From: Verrucomicrobiales bacterium
GTDB lineage: Bacteria > Verrucomicrobiota > Verrucomicrobiia > Verrucomicrobiales > Akkermansiaceae
Length of the DNA stretch: 41,427 nt
Assembly: GCA_002729295.1 (NCBI GenBank)
Contig: PBTU01000114.1
Coordinates: forward strand, 1-41,427
Direction: 5' to 3'
Shown here piece after piece: positions 1 through 8,069 of this stretch; the first letter of the stretch is position 1, and the number at the start of each line of letters is the position of its first letter. The position numbers and the translations under genes are program-made. The notes below the pieces were generated by a model that saw nothing but the letters and a program-made list of their open reading frames with translations, had not been told where the DNA came from and ran no database searches.

Positions 1-1
1 C

Positions 2-682
2 CAGGGCTATTGTCCCCCCTCGCTTGTGGAAGCTGGTGGCGTGGAGCAGTTGATCATTTGGCACGCCGAGGCTTTGAATGGGCTCAATCCTGCTACGGGA
101 AAGTTATACTGGAGTCTCCCCCTGAAGCCAACATACGGTATGTCGGTGATGACTCCACGGGTAGTGGGTAACATGATGTTTGCTTCGGGAATCGGCCGGG
201 TAGGAGCGATGGTGAAGCTGGATGAAAAGAAGCCAATGGCGAGCTTTCTTTGGAAGGGGAAACCCAAAACTGCGATGTATTGCTGTAACAGCACTCCCTT
301 GATTGTGGACGGAGTAATTTATGGTTCGGACATTCGGACCAGTAGTGTGATTGCTGCTTCGATGGAGGACGGAGAGAGATTTTGGCAAAGTCAGGAGCCC
401 TCAATCGCTGAAGACCACCGCAAGGGCGGGGGGAGTCATGGAACGGCATTTCTAACCTTTCATGAAGAGAACAAGCAGTTCTGGATTTTTGGAGAAATGG
501 GTGATCTCATTTTGGCTGAAATGACCAAAGAGGGGTATGAGGAGTTGGGACGTCAGCATTTGTTGAAGCCGACCAATGAAGTCTTTGGGCGTCCGGTGGT
601 TTGGAGTGGTCCGGCTTTTGCTGGAAAGAGCGTTTACGTTCGCAATGACGAGGAGCTCGTGAAGGTGGACTTGAGCAAGTAG
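2..682 (+). CDS. PQQ-like beta-propeller protein, C-terminal part (5' end outside window)
   Basis: The frame is open from the first complete codon at position 2, so the gene begins upstream and only about 226 C-terminal residues are visible. The protein has repeated blades of the type 'ALNGLNPATGKLYWSL' and 'STPLIVDGVIYGSD'. These are the alternating hydrophobic strands and Asp/Asn-Gly turns of PQQ/BamB-type beta-propellers. Such proteins are abundant and usually exported in Verrucomicrobiota and Planctomycetota, but most have no known substrate or cofactor. No PQQ dehydrogenase active-site motif can be seen in this part. The TAG stop lies three bases from the stop codon of the convergent kdsD gene. 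A GTG at 26 could be mistaken for a start, but the blade pattern suggests it is internal. Confidence 0.72.
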   Translation, partial: QGYCPPSLVEAGGVEQLIIWHAEALNGLNPATGKLYWSLPLKPTYGMSVMTPRVVGNMMFASGIGRVGAMVKLDEKKPMASFLWKGKPKTAMYCCNSTPLIVDGVIYGSDIRTSSVIAASMEDGERFWQSQEPSIAEDHRKGGGSHGTAFLTFHEENKQFWIFGEMGDLILAEMTKEGYEELGRQHLLKPTNEVFGRPVVWSGPAFAGKSVYVRNDEELVKVDLSK

Positions 683-685
683 CGC

Positions 686-1690
686 TTAGGCGAAGTCGAA
701 GTTCGAGAGGTCCTGCACGTCGACGAGGCCGACGACTTTTTGTTTGCCGTCGGTCACAATGACGTCATCAATGCGGTTGTCGCGGATGATTTTGACTACG
801 TTAACTGCAAGTTCGTCGTATTGGATGGAGACCGGGTCTTTAGACATGCGGTTCTGGACGAGGTCGTCGCCAATCTCGCGATTCTCCTGATACCCGCGGA
901 CGAAGTCTCCGTGGGTAAAAATGCCGAGAAGTTTTTTGTTTTGGTCTGCGACGACGGCGGCGCCCGCCCGGCATTCGAGCATGGCGAGAACGGTGTCTTG
1001 AACACTTGACTCTGGAGGAACGATGGCGAGGTCCTTGCCGCTCCGCATGATATCGGAGACTTTGGTGAGGAGATACTTTCCGAGATTGCCACCGGGGTGA
1101 AGTTCGGCGAAGTCTTCGGGCTTGAAGCCACGTTTCTCCAGAAGAACCATCGCGAGGGCATCACCGAGGGCGAGCATGTTGGTGGAGCTGGAGGTGGGAG
1201 CAAGGCCGAGGGGGCAGGCTTCTTTTTCAACCTGGGTGCTGAGCACGATATCGCTGTGCTTGGCGAGCGTGGACTGGGTATTCCCGGTGATCGCGATGAT
1301 GGTTGCTGCTCGTTTTTTGACATGGGGCAGGAGGCTCGTCATCTCCGGAGTTTCGCCGCTGTAGCTCAGGGCAATGGTGAGGTCGTCGGTGGAAAGGATA
1401 CCCAAATCTCCATGAAGGGCATTTTGGCAACTGAGACTCACGGCGGTGGCACCGGTGCTGTTGAGAGTGGCGACGAGTTTTTTACCAATACTTTCGGACT
1501 TGCCCACGCCGATTACGACGATTTTATTCTGTCGGTCGAGGGTGTCGTGTAGCGCGCTGACCGCTTCGGCGAAGTGTTCATCAATACGATCTGCCAGGAG
1601 TTGTAGCTGTGAGATCTCAATTTGGAGGACCGCTTTCGCTTTCCCAATAAGGTCGGATGTCTCGGTAATGCCCACGGCGACAGCGTGCAT
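686..1690 (-). CDS. kdsD: D-arabinose-5-phosphate isomerase (KdsD/KpsF/GutQ family)
   Basis: Enzymes of this family interconvert ribulose-5-phosphate and arabinose-5-phosphate, the first step towards Kdo, the inner sugar of LPS. The protein has an N-terminal SIS domain with 'GVGKSESIGKK', 'HGDLGIL' and 'LSYSGETPE' as sugar-phosphate loops, the family block 'KEACPLGLAPTSSSTN', and 'ELHPGGNLGK'. Two CBS domains follow, including 'IVPPESSVQDTVLAML'. The length (334 residues from the ATG at 1690) matches the family. An in-frame GTG at 1714 would add eight residues; neither start has a clear ribosome binding site. The usual Gly after GKS in the first loop is Glu here, a mild deviation. The gene diverges from an MsbA-like exporter, which fits a role in LPS. 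Confidence 0.9.
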   Translation of the reverse strand: MHAVAVGITETSDLIGKAKAVLQIEISQLQLLADRIDEHFAEAVSALHDTLDRQNKIVVIGVGKSESIGKKLVATLNSTGATAVSLSCQNALHGDLGILSTDDLTIALSYSGETPEMTSLLPHVKKRAATIIAITGNTQSTLAKHSDIVLSTQVEKEACPLGLAPTSSSTNMLALGDALAMVLLEKRGFKPEDFAELHPGGNLGKYLLTKVSDIMRSGKDLAIVPPESSVQDTVLAMLECRAGAAVVADQNKKLLGIFTHGDFVRGYQENREIGDDLVQNRMSKDPVSIQYDELAVNVVKIIRDNRIDDVIVTDGKQKVVGLVDVQDLSNFDFA

Positions 1691-1770
1691 GAGGGGAATA
1701 GCAAGGTCAATCACGCGAAGAAGTAAGTCTGGAGGTCTGCTTGGGCTCGCGCTATCCTCTTGCCTCTCAA

Positions 1771-3516
1771 ATGAAGCGCTACCTGCCCTATCTTAAGCTT
1801 TTAATACCTGTAAAATGGCATCTTGCTGGCGGGATTATTGCCGGCTTGATTTTCGCTGCGGCGACGGGAGCCGGACTTCCCCTGGCTGCTAAAACGATTT
1901 TGCCCTTAATCTTCCCTCCTGAAGGAGAGGTTGAGGCCGAGGTTGAATCGAATTGGCTGACCAAGATGATGGAGGGTTGGATGGGCGATGTGGAGCGGGA
2001 TACGCTGATCGTTGTAGCTTGTATGTGGTTGCCGGGGATGTTTTTTATCCGTGCTGCCAGTGGGTTCGCGAACACTTATTTGACCAGTTACTGCGGTTTT
2101 AAGGTCCTTGAGAAGATCCGCATCGATGTTTTTTCAAAGCTACAATATCTCCCCTTGTCATTTTTTAGTCGTCATCAATCTGGCGATCTTCTAGCCCGAT
2201 TGATTGGAGATGCCGAATTGCTGCGTGCCACGGTTAAAGGAATCGCCAGGGATGTGGTCAAACAGCCACTTACCTTGGTTTTTTCCTTTAGCTATTTAAT
2301 TCATGAAGCGATGAATAATCAGGGGGCTTTTGTGGTGTTGATTTCGATTTTATCGATTCCAATTTGCATCTTTCCCCTACGTGTTGTCGCTAAGAAGCTC
2401 GGGAAGAGGGCTCGGGCGCTTCAGCAAAATGCGGGGAACTTAAGTGGGCATATCGCCGAAGTTTTACAGGCTCCTATGGAGATTAGAGCATACAATCTCC
2501 AAGGGAAAGTCATCGAACGATTTCAGAAAACGGTCAATGAAATCGTGAAGTATTCGATGAAGGTCGTGAAGTATCGCCAGATGGTTTCGCCTTCGGTTGA
2601 ATTAATTGCGGTTTTGGTGTTGACCGGTACTCTTCTCATTGGTGCCCGACAGGAAGATGTCATGACTCTTCCCCAATTTATGGGGATTGGGTTGGCGCTT
2701 TTCTTCTCCTATGAGCCGTTGAAGAAGCTTGGTGAGATTCACAGCATCATGAAGCAAGGCGAAGCTGCATTGGATCGATTGGAAGAAGTCCTCCATGCAC
2801 CTGATCGAATGGTGGAGGCGCACAATCCTAAAAGTCCGGAGCCTTTCTATGGCGAGATCGTTTTCAATGATGTTGTATTTGGTTATGGGGATGAGCCTGT
2901 AATCAAAGGTATTTCGACGACTATAAAGGCTGGAGAATGCGTAGCTCTGATAGGGGTGAGTGGAGGAGGTAAATCAAGTATTTTCAATCTCATCCCCCGT
3001 TTCTACGATGTAGATTCTGGTTCGGTAAAAGTCAGCGGATTGGATGTAAGGGATTGGGCCAAGAATGACTTGCGAGATCATATTGCCCTCGTCTCCCAGG
3101 CTCCGATTTTGTTCAAGGGAACGATACGAGAGAACATTCTTCTAGGATGTCCTGGAGCTGCTGACGAAGAGGTAGTCGAGGCTTCAAAGCGGGCTAACGC
3201 ACACGAGTTTATCATGGATTTCGAGGAGGGTTATGACACCGAGGTGTCTGAAAAAGGAGCCAGTCTCTCGGGAGGTCAGCGGCAACGGGTAGCCATTGCA
3301 CGGGCGTTTTTGAAGGACGCACCGATACTTTTACTCGATGAAGCTACCAGTGCTTTGGATAACGAAAGTGAAGCGAAGATCCAGCAGTCTCTGAGCGAAT
3401 TGGTAAAGGGCCGCACTACCTTGTTAATCGCTCATCGCTTGTCCACAACGCAGGTGGCTAGCAGAGTCATCGAGTTGGATCGAGGTCAGGTAATTTCAGT
3501 GAGATCCGAGGCTTAA
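1771..3516 (+). CDS. msbA: ABC exporter, MsbA-like (probable lipid A-core flippase)
   Basis: This is a half-transporter with a fused membrane domain (roughly residues 1-310, about six helices) and a C-terminal ATPase. The ATPase carries Walker A 'GVSGGGKSS', signature 'LSGGQRQR', Walker B 'ILLLDEATSALD' and the switch His in 'LLIAHRLS'. In the membrane domain, 'FFSRHQSGDLLARLIGDAE' is typical of MsbA and related lipid exporters. MsbA homodimers flip core-lipid A across the inner membrane. The ATG at 1771 is preferred over an upstream in-frame TTG at 1741 because family N-termini begin near 'KRYLPYLKL'. Gene context (kdsD divergent, core glycosyltransferases next) supports lipid A-core as cargo, although a drug or other lipid exporter cannot be excluded from sequence. 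Its TAA stop shares TTAA with the convergent downstream gene. Confidence 0.82.
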   Translation: MKRYLPYLKLLIPVKWHLAGGIIAGLIFAAATGAGLPLAAKTILPLIFPPEGEVEAEVESNWLTKMMEGWMGDVERDTLIVVACMWLPGMFFIRAASGFANTYLTSYCGFKVLEKIRIDVFSKLQYLPLSFFSRHQSGDLLARLIGDAELLRATVKGIARDVVKQPLTLVFSFSYLIHEAMNNQGAFVVLISILSIPICIFPLRVVAKKLGKRARALQQNAGNLSGHIAEVLQAPMEIRAYNLQGKVIERFQKTVNEIVKYSMKVVKYRQMVSPSVELIAVLVLTGTLLIGARQEDVMTLPQFMGIGLALFFSYEPLKKLGEIHSIMKQGEAALDRLEEVLHAPDRMVEAHNPKSPEPFYGEIVFNDVVFGYGDEPVIKGISTTIKAGECVALIGVSGGGKSSIFNLIPRFYDVDSGSVKVSGLDVRDWAKNDLRDHIALVSQAPILFKGTIRENILLGCPGAADEEVVEASKRANAHEFIMDFEEGYDTEVSEKGASLSGGQRQRVAIARAFLKDAPILLLDEATSALDNESEAKIQQSLSELVKGRTTLLIAHRLSTTQVASRVIELDRGQVISVRSEA

Positions 3517-4460
3517 AGGATCATTTCTAGAGTTTCGATTAGACGTTTTTCGAATTTCTGATGGTTGTTTAGCACCCAATTCTGAGCCGCTTCACTGAGT
3601 CGATCTCGTTCTTTGTTCGGCATGGTGAGAACCCGCTCGATAGCGGCTTCAAATGCGCTTGGGGTGACGATGAAGTTGGTGCCCAGATGTCGGGCTTCGG
3701 TTTTCGGGGCATCGACGAGGACTCCCCGATCTGGGCGGACTAATTCGTTCATGGGAGGCCCGTTAGTTGTGATGACAAGAGCGCCGCAGCTCATGGCTTC
3801 GACAATGTAATGTCCCCAGCCTTCAGAAAGTGACGGGCAGAGATGAATGGGATGTTCGTTAACGAGTTTGATGATTTCCTCATCGCTCAGATAGTCGGTG
3901 ATGAGGTGGACATTCTCTGGAACGCTTTCTGGAGCATTGTCCTTGTGTTGGAGGAGGGTGAGAGTGGGCCATTCCGGATGAATCTTCCAAAGTTCGAGAA
4001 CGGTTTTAGTGCCCTTGAGGGTACTTCGTCCCGCCAAGTGAAGGATGGCGTTTTGTTTTCGGGTAACTGCAGGATCGTTGAGGTCCTTTGAGGTGAAGCC
4101 CATGAATTTGCAGGACGGGTGGAGCTTACTGAAGACTTCGAGAGCGTGCTGGCTTTTACAGAGGACGTGGTCCATTGGGCTTAATCGGGGAATGTGCCGT
4201 TGGGGGAAACGTTCCTGGTTTGGAATCAGAAGATTGAGGCGCGCGGAGCCGAGCCATCGAGGGAAGATACGCTCGAGGAATATATTGGCGTCAAAGCGCG
4301 TCTTCTTCGGGAGCCAATTTGAGTAGAGGGGGATCTCGCGGCAATGACTCACGGTCACTTTAGCGCCAGCGCCGGAAGCGGCCGCGTAGATGAGTTCGAT
4401 ATCGCGATCCAGTCCTACGCCATTGGTGCGAGCGACGATGTTTAGATGAAGTTGATTCAC
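3513..4460 (-). CDS. GT4-family glycosyltransferase, probable LPS core
   Basis: The 315-residue protein has the GT-B fold with a recognisable C-terminal donor-binding half. It shows 'ILHLAGRSTLKGTKTVLELW' (donor phosphate loop and helix) and 'HLCPSLSEGWGHYIVEAMSCG', in which the Glu residues of the EGxGxxxxE element bind the nucleotide sugar in retaining GT4 enzymes. The acceptor half is unusually short and begins 'LNIVARTNGVGLDRDIEL'. Neither donor nor acceptor can be read from sequence. It is the last gene of a tight minus-strand operon (waaY-like kinase, LPS kinase, nucleotidyltransferase-like, this gene) and overlaps the preceding gene by four bases, so a step in core oligosaccharide assembly is the likely job. 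It converges on msbA with overlapping stop codons. Confidence 0.75.
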   Translation of the reverse strand: MNQLHLNIVARTNGVGLDRDIELIYAAASGAGAKVTVSHCREIPLYSNWLPKKTRFDANIFLERIFPRWLGSARLNLLIPNQERFPQRHIPRLSPMDHVLCKSQHALEVFSKLHPSCKFMGFTSKDLNDPAVTRKQNAILHLAGRSTLKGTKTVLELWKIHPEWPTLTLLQHKDNAPESVPENVHLITDYLSDEEIIKLVNEHPIHLCPSLSEGWGHYIVEAMSCGALVITTNGPPMNELVRPDRGVLVDAPKTEARHLGTNFIVTPSAFEAAIERVLTMPNKERDRLSEAAQNWVLNNHQKFEKRLIETLEMIL

Positions 4461-5680
4461 GATGTCGTTTCTTCAGGCTGCTCTCTTTTTAAGAGATCTT
4501 CGCAAAAAGTCGGGTAGGCCTTCCGACCCAAAACATAGAAAAGGTGATGGTGGGCTTCCATGGTGTTGTCACTGCTGTGCAGGACGGTCCGGACCTTCTT
4601 ATCCAACGGGAATTTTTCGTTGATTTGACTGCGTATTTTATTTTTAACGAGAACGTTTAGATTGGTGATCAGGGGATACTTTTTGAAGGAGGGATGATCC
4701 TTGGTGAGGCGTTCGGGGGAGGGGTCAAAACAGATGAGCGCGATGGTTGGAGGGACTGGAATCTTCTCACGATATTCGAGCCAATTGCCCCCTCGAACAT
4801 TGTGAAGAACTCTTTTTTTTTGTTCCTCATTCAAGTGGATGGTATGGGTCACTTCAAATCGTTCTTCGATTTTTCGTGCTGTGGCGTCCCGGATTTCCGG
4901 CGAAGAGGAGCCATCTTCCCTGATGAGAAACACGATCAGGTCGGGAAGTTCGTCGGCGTAGGTGAAATCAGACTTCTCTTCAAGTCGGCAGAGATGCTCC
5001 AGCAATTCCTTTTGGCAAAAGCGCCATCGAAGTTTTAGGTCATAGGGCATCGTCCAGTAGGTAGCGACCAAATGGCAATTAAGTGACTCGAGCGTGATGG
5101 GTTGCTCCAGTTTGAGATCTATCTTCCTGGCAAATTCGCTAAGGAGTGATTGGTAGTCGCGGGAGCTGTTGGCTCGGAGAGGCTCACTTGAGTTGATGGG
5201 AAGGCCGGAGTCATATCCCTTATGATAGACAAGGTGATAGCAGAGTGACTGAAAATGTTCCCGGGGCGATGGGATATAAAAGTGGTTACGATACTGTTCC
5301 CGGTGCGTGATGATTTGCTCGGCAAGAGCAGGGGGATAGTAGGGGTATCCTCTTGCAGAAGTTCCTCGTTTTCCGCTGACACTGTAAAACTCGGCGAGGA
5401 CATTACCGGGAAAGCGTGCTCCGATCCTCATTACTTTTTTGAGGTCGGAGTCACGGAAGAGAATATCGATATCCTTGGTGGTTGTTTTTTCGTCTTCAGG
5501 AGTGAGTGGAACTTCCTCAAACCAACGGAGGACGACGTATTCGATTTTCAAACGATCCAGTTCGCGGAAAAAATCGGCGACTCGGCTAATCTTTAGTTTA
5601 AATTTACCGCCCCGTCTTTTCGATTTACGGCGGCGAAATTCGATCCGAAGAAAGTTGAGGAGATGCCAAGGAAGAAGCAT
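4457..5680 (-). CDS. Nucleotidyltransferase-like protein in the LPS operon
   Basis: The 407-residue protein starts with a basic stretch and then shows 'YVVLRW' followed by 'KDIDILFRDSDL' (about residues 48-80). This resembles the strand and DxD metal-binding motif of the nucleotidyltransferase (Pol-beta-like) fold, with Asp70 and Asp72 as candidate metal ligands. The classic GS motif before DxD is not obvious; 'LRW' occupies its place. The next conserved-looking block is 'HFQSLCYHLVYHKGYDSG' (around residue 150). No function is assigned with confidence. Its place between two LPS kinase-like genes and a glycosyltransferase, with 4-base spacing on one side and a 4-base overlap on the other, suggests it modifies or helps assemble the core, for example by transferring a nucleotide-activated phosphate group. 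That role is inference. Confidence 0.6.
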   Translation of the reverse strand: MLLPWHLLNFLRIEFRRRKSKRRGGKFKLKISRVADFFRELDRLKIEYVVLRWFEEVPLTPEDEKTTTKDIDILFRDSDLKKVMRIGARFPGNVLAEFYSVSGKRGTSARGYPYYPPALAEQIITHREQYRNHFYIPSPREHFQSLCYHLVYHKGYDSGLPINSSEPLRANSSRDYQSLLSEFARKIDLKLEQPITLESLNCHLVATYWTMPYDLKLRWRFCQKELLEHLCRLEEKSDFTYADELPDLIVFLIREDGSSSPEIRDATARKIEERFEVTHTIHLNEEQKKRVLHNVRGGNWLEYREKIPVPPTIALICFDPSPERLTKDHPSFKKYPLITNLNVLVKNKIRSQINEKFPLDKKVRTVLHSSDNTMEAHHHLFYVLGRKAYPTFCEDLLKREQPEETTS

Positions 5681-5684
5681 GGGC

Positions 5685-6527
5685 TCAAAAAGTTTGCACT
5701 TGATTGAGGTCGAAGTCGAGACGGTATCGGAACTCGTGGCTCGGCCGCGGTTGGTGCGCGTAGTGAATGCTGTTTTTCAGGAAAAGGTCTTCGGGGATGC
5801 CGGGGGTGACAGTCCGATAAAGGGTGGAAAGCCACTTTTTTTGAGAGGTGAGCGGAAAGACATTATTAAGGTAGCGGAGGAATTGGGCCCCTTGCAGGAT
5901 GAGCTGACGGTCGTTTTTCGGGCCGATGAAGCGGCAAGCCTGCCAATCGATGAGATAAGGTAAATCATCGAGGTTTTCAGCCATGATATTGTGGGGGCTG
6001 ACGTCGATGTGATTGGTGCCGAGTCGATAGAGTTTGGCAATGGTTGGAATTGCGAGATTGAATGCCTTCTCTGCGTCTGCGGAATTATCTTCTGCAAACT
6101 CCATCAAGGTTTTATGAGATCCAAGTGGCTCCATGATGACTCCATTGGCTTTGGTTAGGCCAAATTTTCGGAATTCAAAGAAGCCAAGATAGCGCGGTGA
6201 TTTGATACCATGTTGCTCAGCCTGGAGCATATTATGAGCCTCCATTTGGCCGAAGCGACCGGGGCGAATTTGATTGCTGAACTTCATCAAGGGAAAGCCC
6301 TTGATGACAAGAGAGCCCCCCTCGTTATTTGGTCGCTTCATAAGTAGGACGGCTTTCCTTCGCTCCCGCTTGTAGATTTTCAAATCATCGGATTCAGGGA
6401 TGGTATCGAGATTCTTGAGGACCTCTGTAAGCGCCGGGAAGAGAGTGAGCTTTTTCGAATAGAGAGCCAGTCCCTTATCCAAGTGTTTCTCTTGGTTCCG
6501 AACAGATGATGGTGCCTTCGTGCGCAT
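5685..6527 (-). CDS. LPS core kinase-like protein (WaaP/KdkA/InaA-type fold)
   Basis: The 280-residue protein carries the minimal protein-kinase-like signature of LPS kinases. It has a strand lysine in 'LVIKGF' (Lys76), a catalytic loop 'HIDVSPHNIM' with Asp175 and Asn180, and the metal-binding Asp194 in 'YLIDWQ'. Enzymes of this group phosphorylate heptose or Kdo of the inner core from ATP on the cytoplasmic face. The glycine-rich loop is poorly defined, as is usual in this superfamily. The ATG at 6527 follows the stop of the upstream waaY-like kinase by seven bases, and the next gene starts four bases after this one ends, so the set is surely co-transcribed. The exact sugar target is unknown. 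Confidence 0.72.
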   Translation of the reverse strand: MRTKAPSSVRNQEKHLDKGLALYSKKLTLFPALTEVLKNLDTIPESDDLKIYKRERRKAVLLMKRPNNEGGSLVIKGFPLMKFSNQIRPGRFGQMEAHNMLQAEQHGIKSPRYLGFFEFRKFGLTKANGVIMEPLGSHKTLMEFAEDNSADAEKAFNLAIPTIAKLYRLGTNHIDVSPHNIMAENLDDLPYLIDWQACRFIGPKNDRQLILQGAQFLRYLNNVFPLTSQKKWLSTLYRTVTPGIPEDLFLKNSIHYAHQPRPSHEFRYRLDFDLNQVQTF

Positions 6528-6534
6528 GGGGAGA

Positions 6535-7266
6535 CTATTTTGATTGGAAGGCTCGTTTTATGCGACGTCTGGCCGCTTTAAGCCCGATGTTTCTTCGTTC
6601 CAGCCAAGTCGCCAATTTGAATGAACCAGAGGCGCGGATTTTTTCAGGAAGGTGAGCGCGGCTCTCAGGGTAAACCCGAGCGAGGCGTGCCAATTCCATC
6701 TCCTTCTTGAACTTTGGGAAGAGGCAGGTTTTTTTTAGTCTAAAGTCGATAAAGGTCACTCCAGTGTCGGAAACCAGAAAGTTGGCGGCTTTGGCGTCTG
6801 TTCTCAAATATCCTTTTTCATGTAGCCTCAGGAGTTCGGTGACGACGGCCTGTGCGTCATCCGGCCCCGCTTCCTTTCCCTCGGCGAAACGGTAGCAGCA
6901 GAAGGAGTCGGTCACGAAGCCCCTTCGCCTTTGGTATCCGGCAAGCAGGGGGATGGGGGCGTTGAAACCGAGTTGATTCATTAATTGGAGATTATCGAAA
7001 GTCCGAATGCTTTCGCTATCCCGAATGATGGTGATCAGTTTCTCCCAGGTCCTTTTAAGTCTAGCTCGGGGGATCTTGTGGACGAAATTTTGATCCCCAA
7101 CCTGCAGATGGGCGGCATAGGTCGAGCGACTGTCCCGGAATACTTTTTTTATCGTGCAAGAGTTGTCGATGATGTCATCGAGAAGTTGTTTAGCCGCACT
7201 CTCGTCGATCGTTGATCGAAGCCGATATCCACGGTGGTTGAAGGATCCTTGGGTTTCCTGACTCAT
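6535..7266 (-). CDS. LPS core heptose kinase-like protein (WaaY/RfaY family)
   Basis: The 243-residue protein resembles Escherichia coli WaaY along its length. It has an N-terminal 'IKKVFRDSRSTYAAHL' strand pair, 'FVHKIPRARLKR' with the probable ATP-binding Lys64, 'LLRLHEKGYLRTDAKAANF' as catalytic loop (Asp157, Asn162) and 'GVTFIDFRLKK' with the metal-binding Asp174. WaaY phosphorylates the second heptose of the enterobacterial core. The basic C-terminus is also a family trait. The usual HxD of the loop reads RTD here, which is known in this loose superfamily. It is the first gene of the four-gene minus-strand operon running to 3513, and its start lies in a 167-base divergent region facing another kinase-like gene. 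The true acceptor is not known. Confidence 0.74.
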   Translation of the reverse strand: MSQETQGSFNHRGYRLRSTIDESAAKQLLDDIIDNSCTIKKVFRDSRSTYAAHLQVGDQNFVHKIPRARLKRTWEKLITIIRDSESIRTFDNLQLMNQLGFNAPIPLLAGYQRRRGFVTDSFCCYRFAEGKEAGPDDAQAVVTELLRLHEKGYLRTDAKAANFLVSDTGVTFIDFRLKKTCLFPKFKKEMELARLARVYPESRAHLPEKIRASGSFKLATWLERRNIGLKAARRRIKRAFQSK

Positions 7267-7433
7267 GGATTACACGTTCATTTTTGATTACATTTCTGAA
7301 TGAAGAGAGATCGAACAGGGTTATCTTCCATTGATTTCTTTTTTTCTCAAGGGTCAACTCGCTATTCAGAGCAGGTAACCAGACTTCAATGATGAAGATA
7401 TTCCCTTGCTTTGCGGTGTCGTACATTCTGTAA

Positions 7434-8069
7434 TTGCGGGTGCCCGTTTGTGTATCTGGTTGGCTTAAAGATAAGAAGGTTCTCCATCGCAATGAGTCGA
7501 ACGGGGGGGTGATGGTTTTGATAGAGGATGACAAGGTCGCGAAGACTTTTCCCTCGAAGGGATACTTATTGAGTTGGATGAGAATCCTCTTCAAGCAGAC
7601 GAAAGCGCATAAGCAAGATCGATCGATGAGGACCCTCAACAGGGTGGGTTTGGTGACGCCGGAACCGCTGGGGGTATTGAATTTTTATCCAGGAACTAGC
7701 CCTTACGAAGCGGCATTGCTTTACCGCTATGTTCACGAAATTGTGGATGTTAGTGAAGCGCTGAAAGGAGCGAAGCGGGCGAAAATTTTAAGGAATCTGG
7801 AACGAGAGCTGGCGGTGATGGCCAATAACGGAATCCTCTTCGTTGATTTTCATTTCCGGAACGTGATGGCTGACCCTGAAGGCAATCTTTGCTGGATTGA
7901 TGTCGAGGTGAAGGAGGGAATGAAGGTGGTTCGCAAATCTTTCTGGTCGCGCATTGTGAGGATGAATGAAGATTGTGATCCCGGGGTTTTGAGTGAGGAA
8001 GAGTGGCAAGCCTTCCAGGATGGGATCCGATCGCAGCTCAATGATCCCGGGCGATTCTTGCGAGCATGA
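7434..8069 (+). CDS. Second WaaY-like LPS kinase homologue
   Basis: The protein has up to 211 residues and the same elements as the WaaY-like neighbour: 'KVLHRNESNGGVMVLI' then 'KVAKTF' (Lys37), a catalytic loop 'GILFVDFHFRNVM' (Asp138, Asn143) and 'LCWIDVEVK' with Asp156. The initial His of the loop is absent. It appears to be a diverged paralogue transcribed in the opposite direction. The start is uncertain: the frame opens at a TTG (7434), with a GTG at 7440, and the first in-frame ATG at 7512 would remove part of the predicted ATP-binding strands. An upstream start is therefore preferred. The 3' end overlaps the convergent waaG gene by 32 bases. The acceptor is unknown. Confidence 0.68.
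   Translation: MRVPVCVSGWLKDKKVLHRNESNGGVMVLIEDDKVAKTFPSKGYLLSWMRILFKQTKAHKQDRSMRTLNRVGLVTPEPLGVLNFYPGTSPYEAALLYRYVHEIVDVSEALKGAKRAKILRNLERELAVMANNGILFVDFHFRNVMADPEGNLCWIDVEVKEGMKVVRKSFWSRIVRMNEDCDPGVLSEEEWQAFQDGIRSQLNDPGRFLRA

Noticed and set aside
1097..1552. Long plus-strand open frame inside the kdsD gene
   Set aside because: It is antisense to a clear family member, is Gly/Glu/Val-rich as expected of a shadow frame, and has no recognisable motif.
7406..7434. TTGCTT-17 bases-TGTAAT as a promoter for the second WaaY-like kinase
   Set aside because: Spacing and -10 look fair, but transcription would begin about where translation appears to start, and the -35 matches poorly; not enough to list as a feature.
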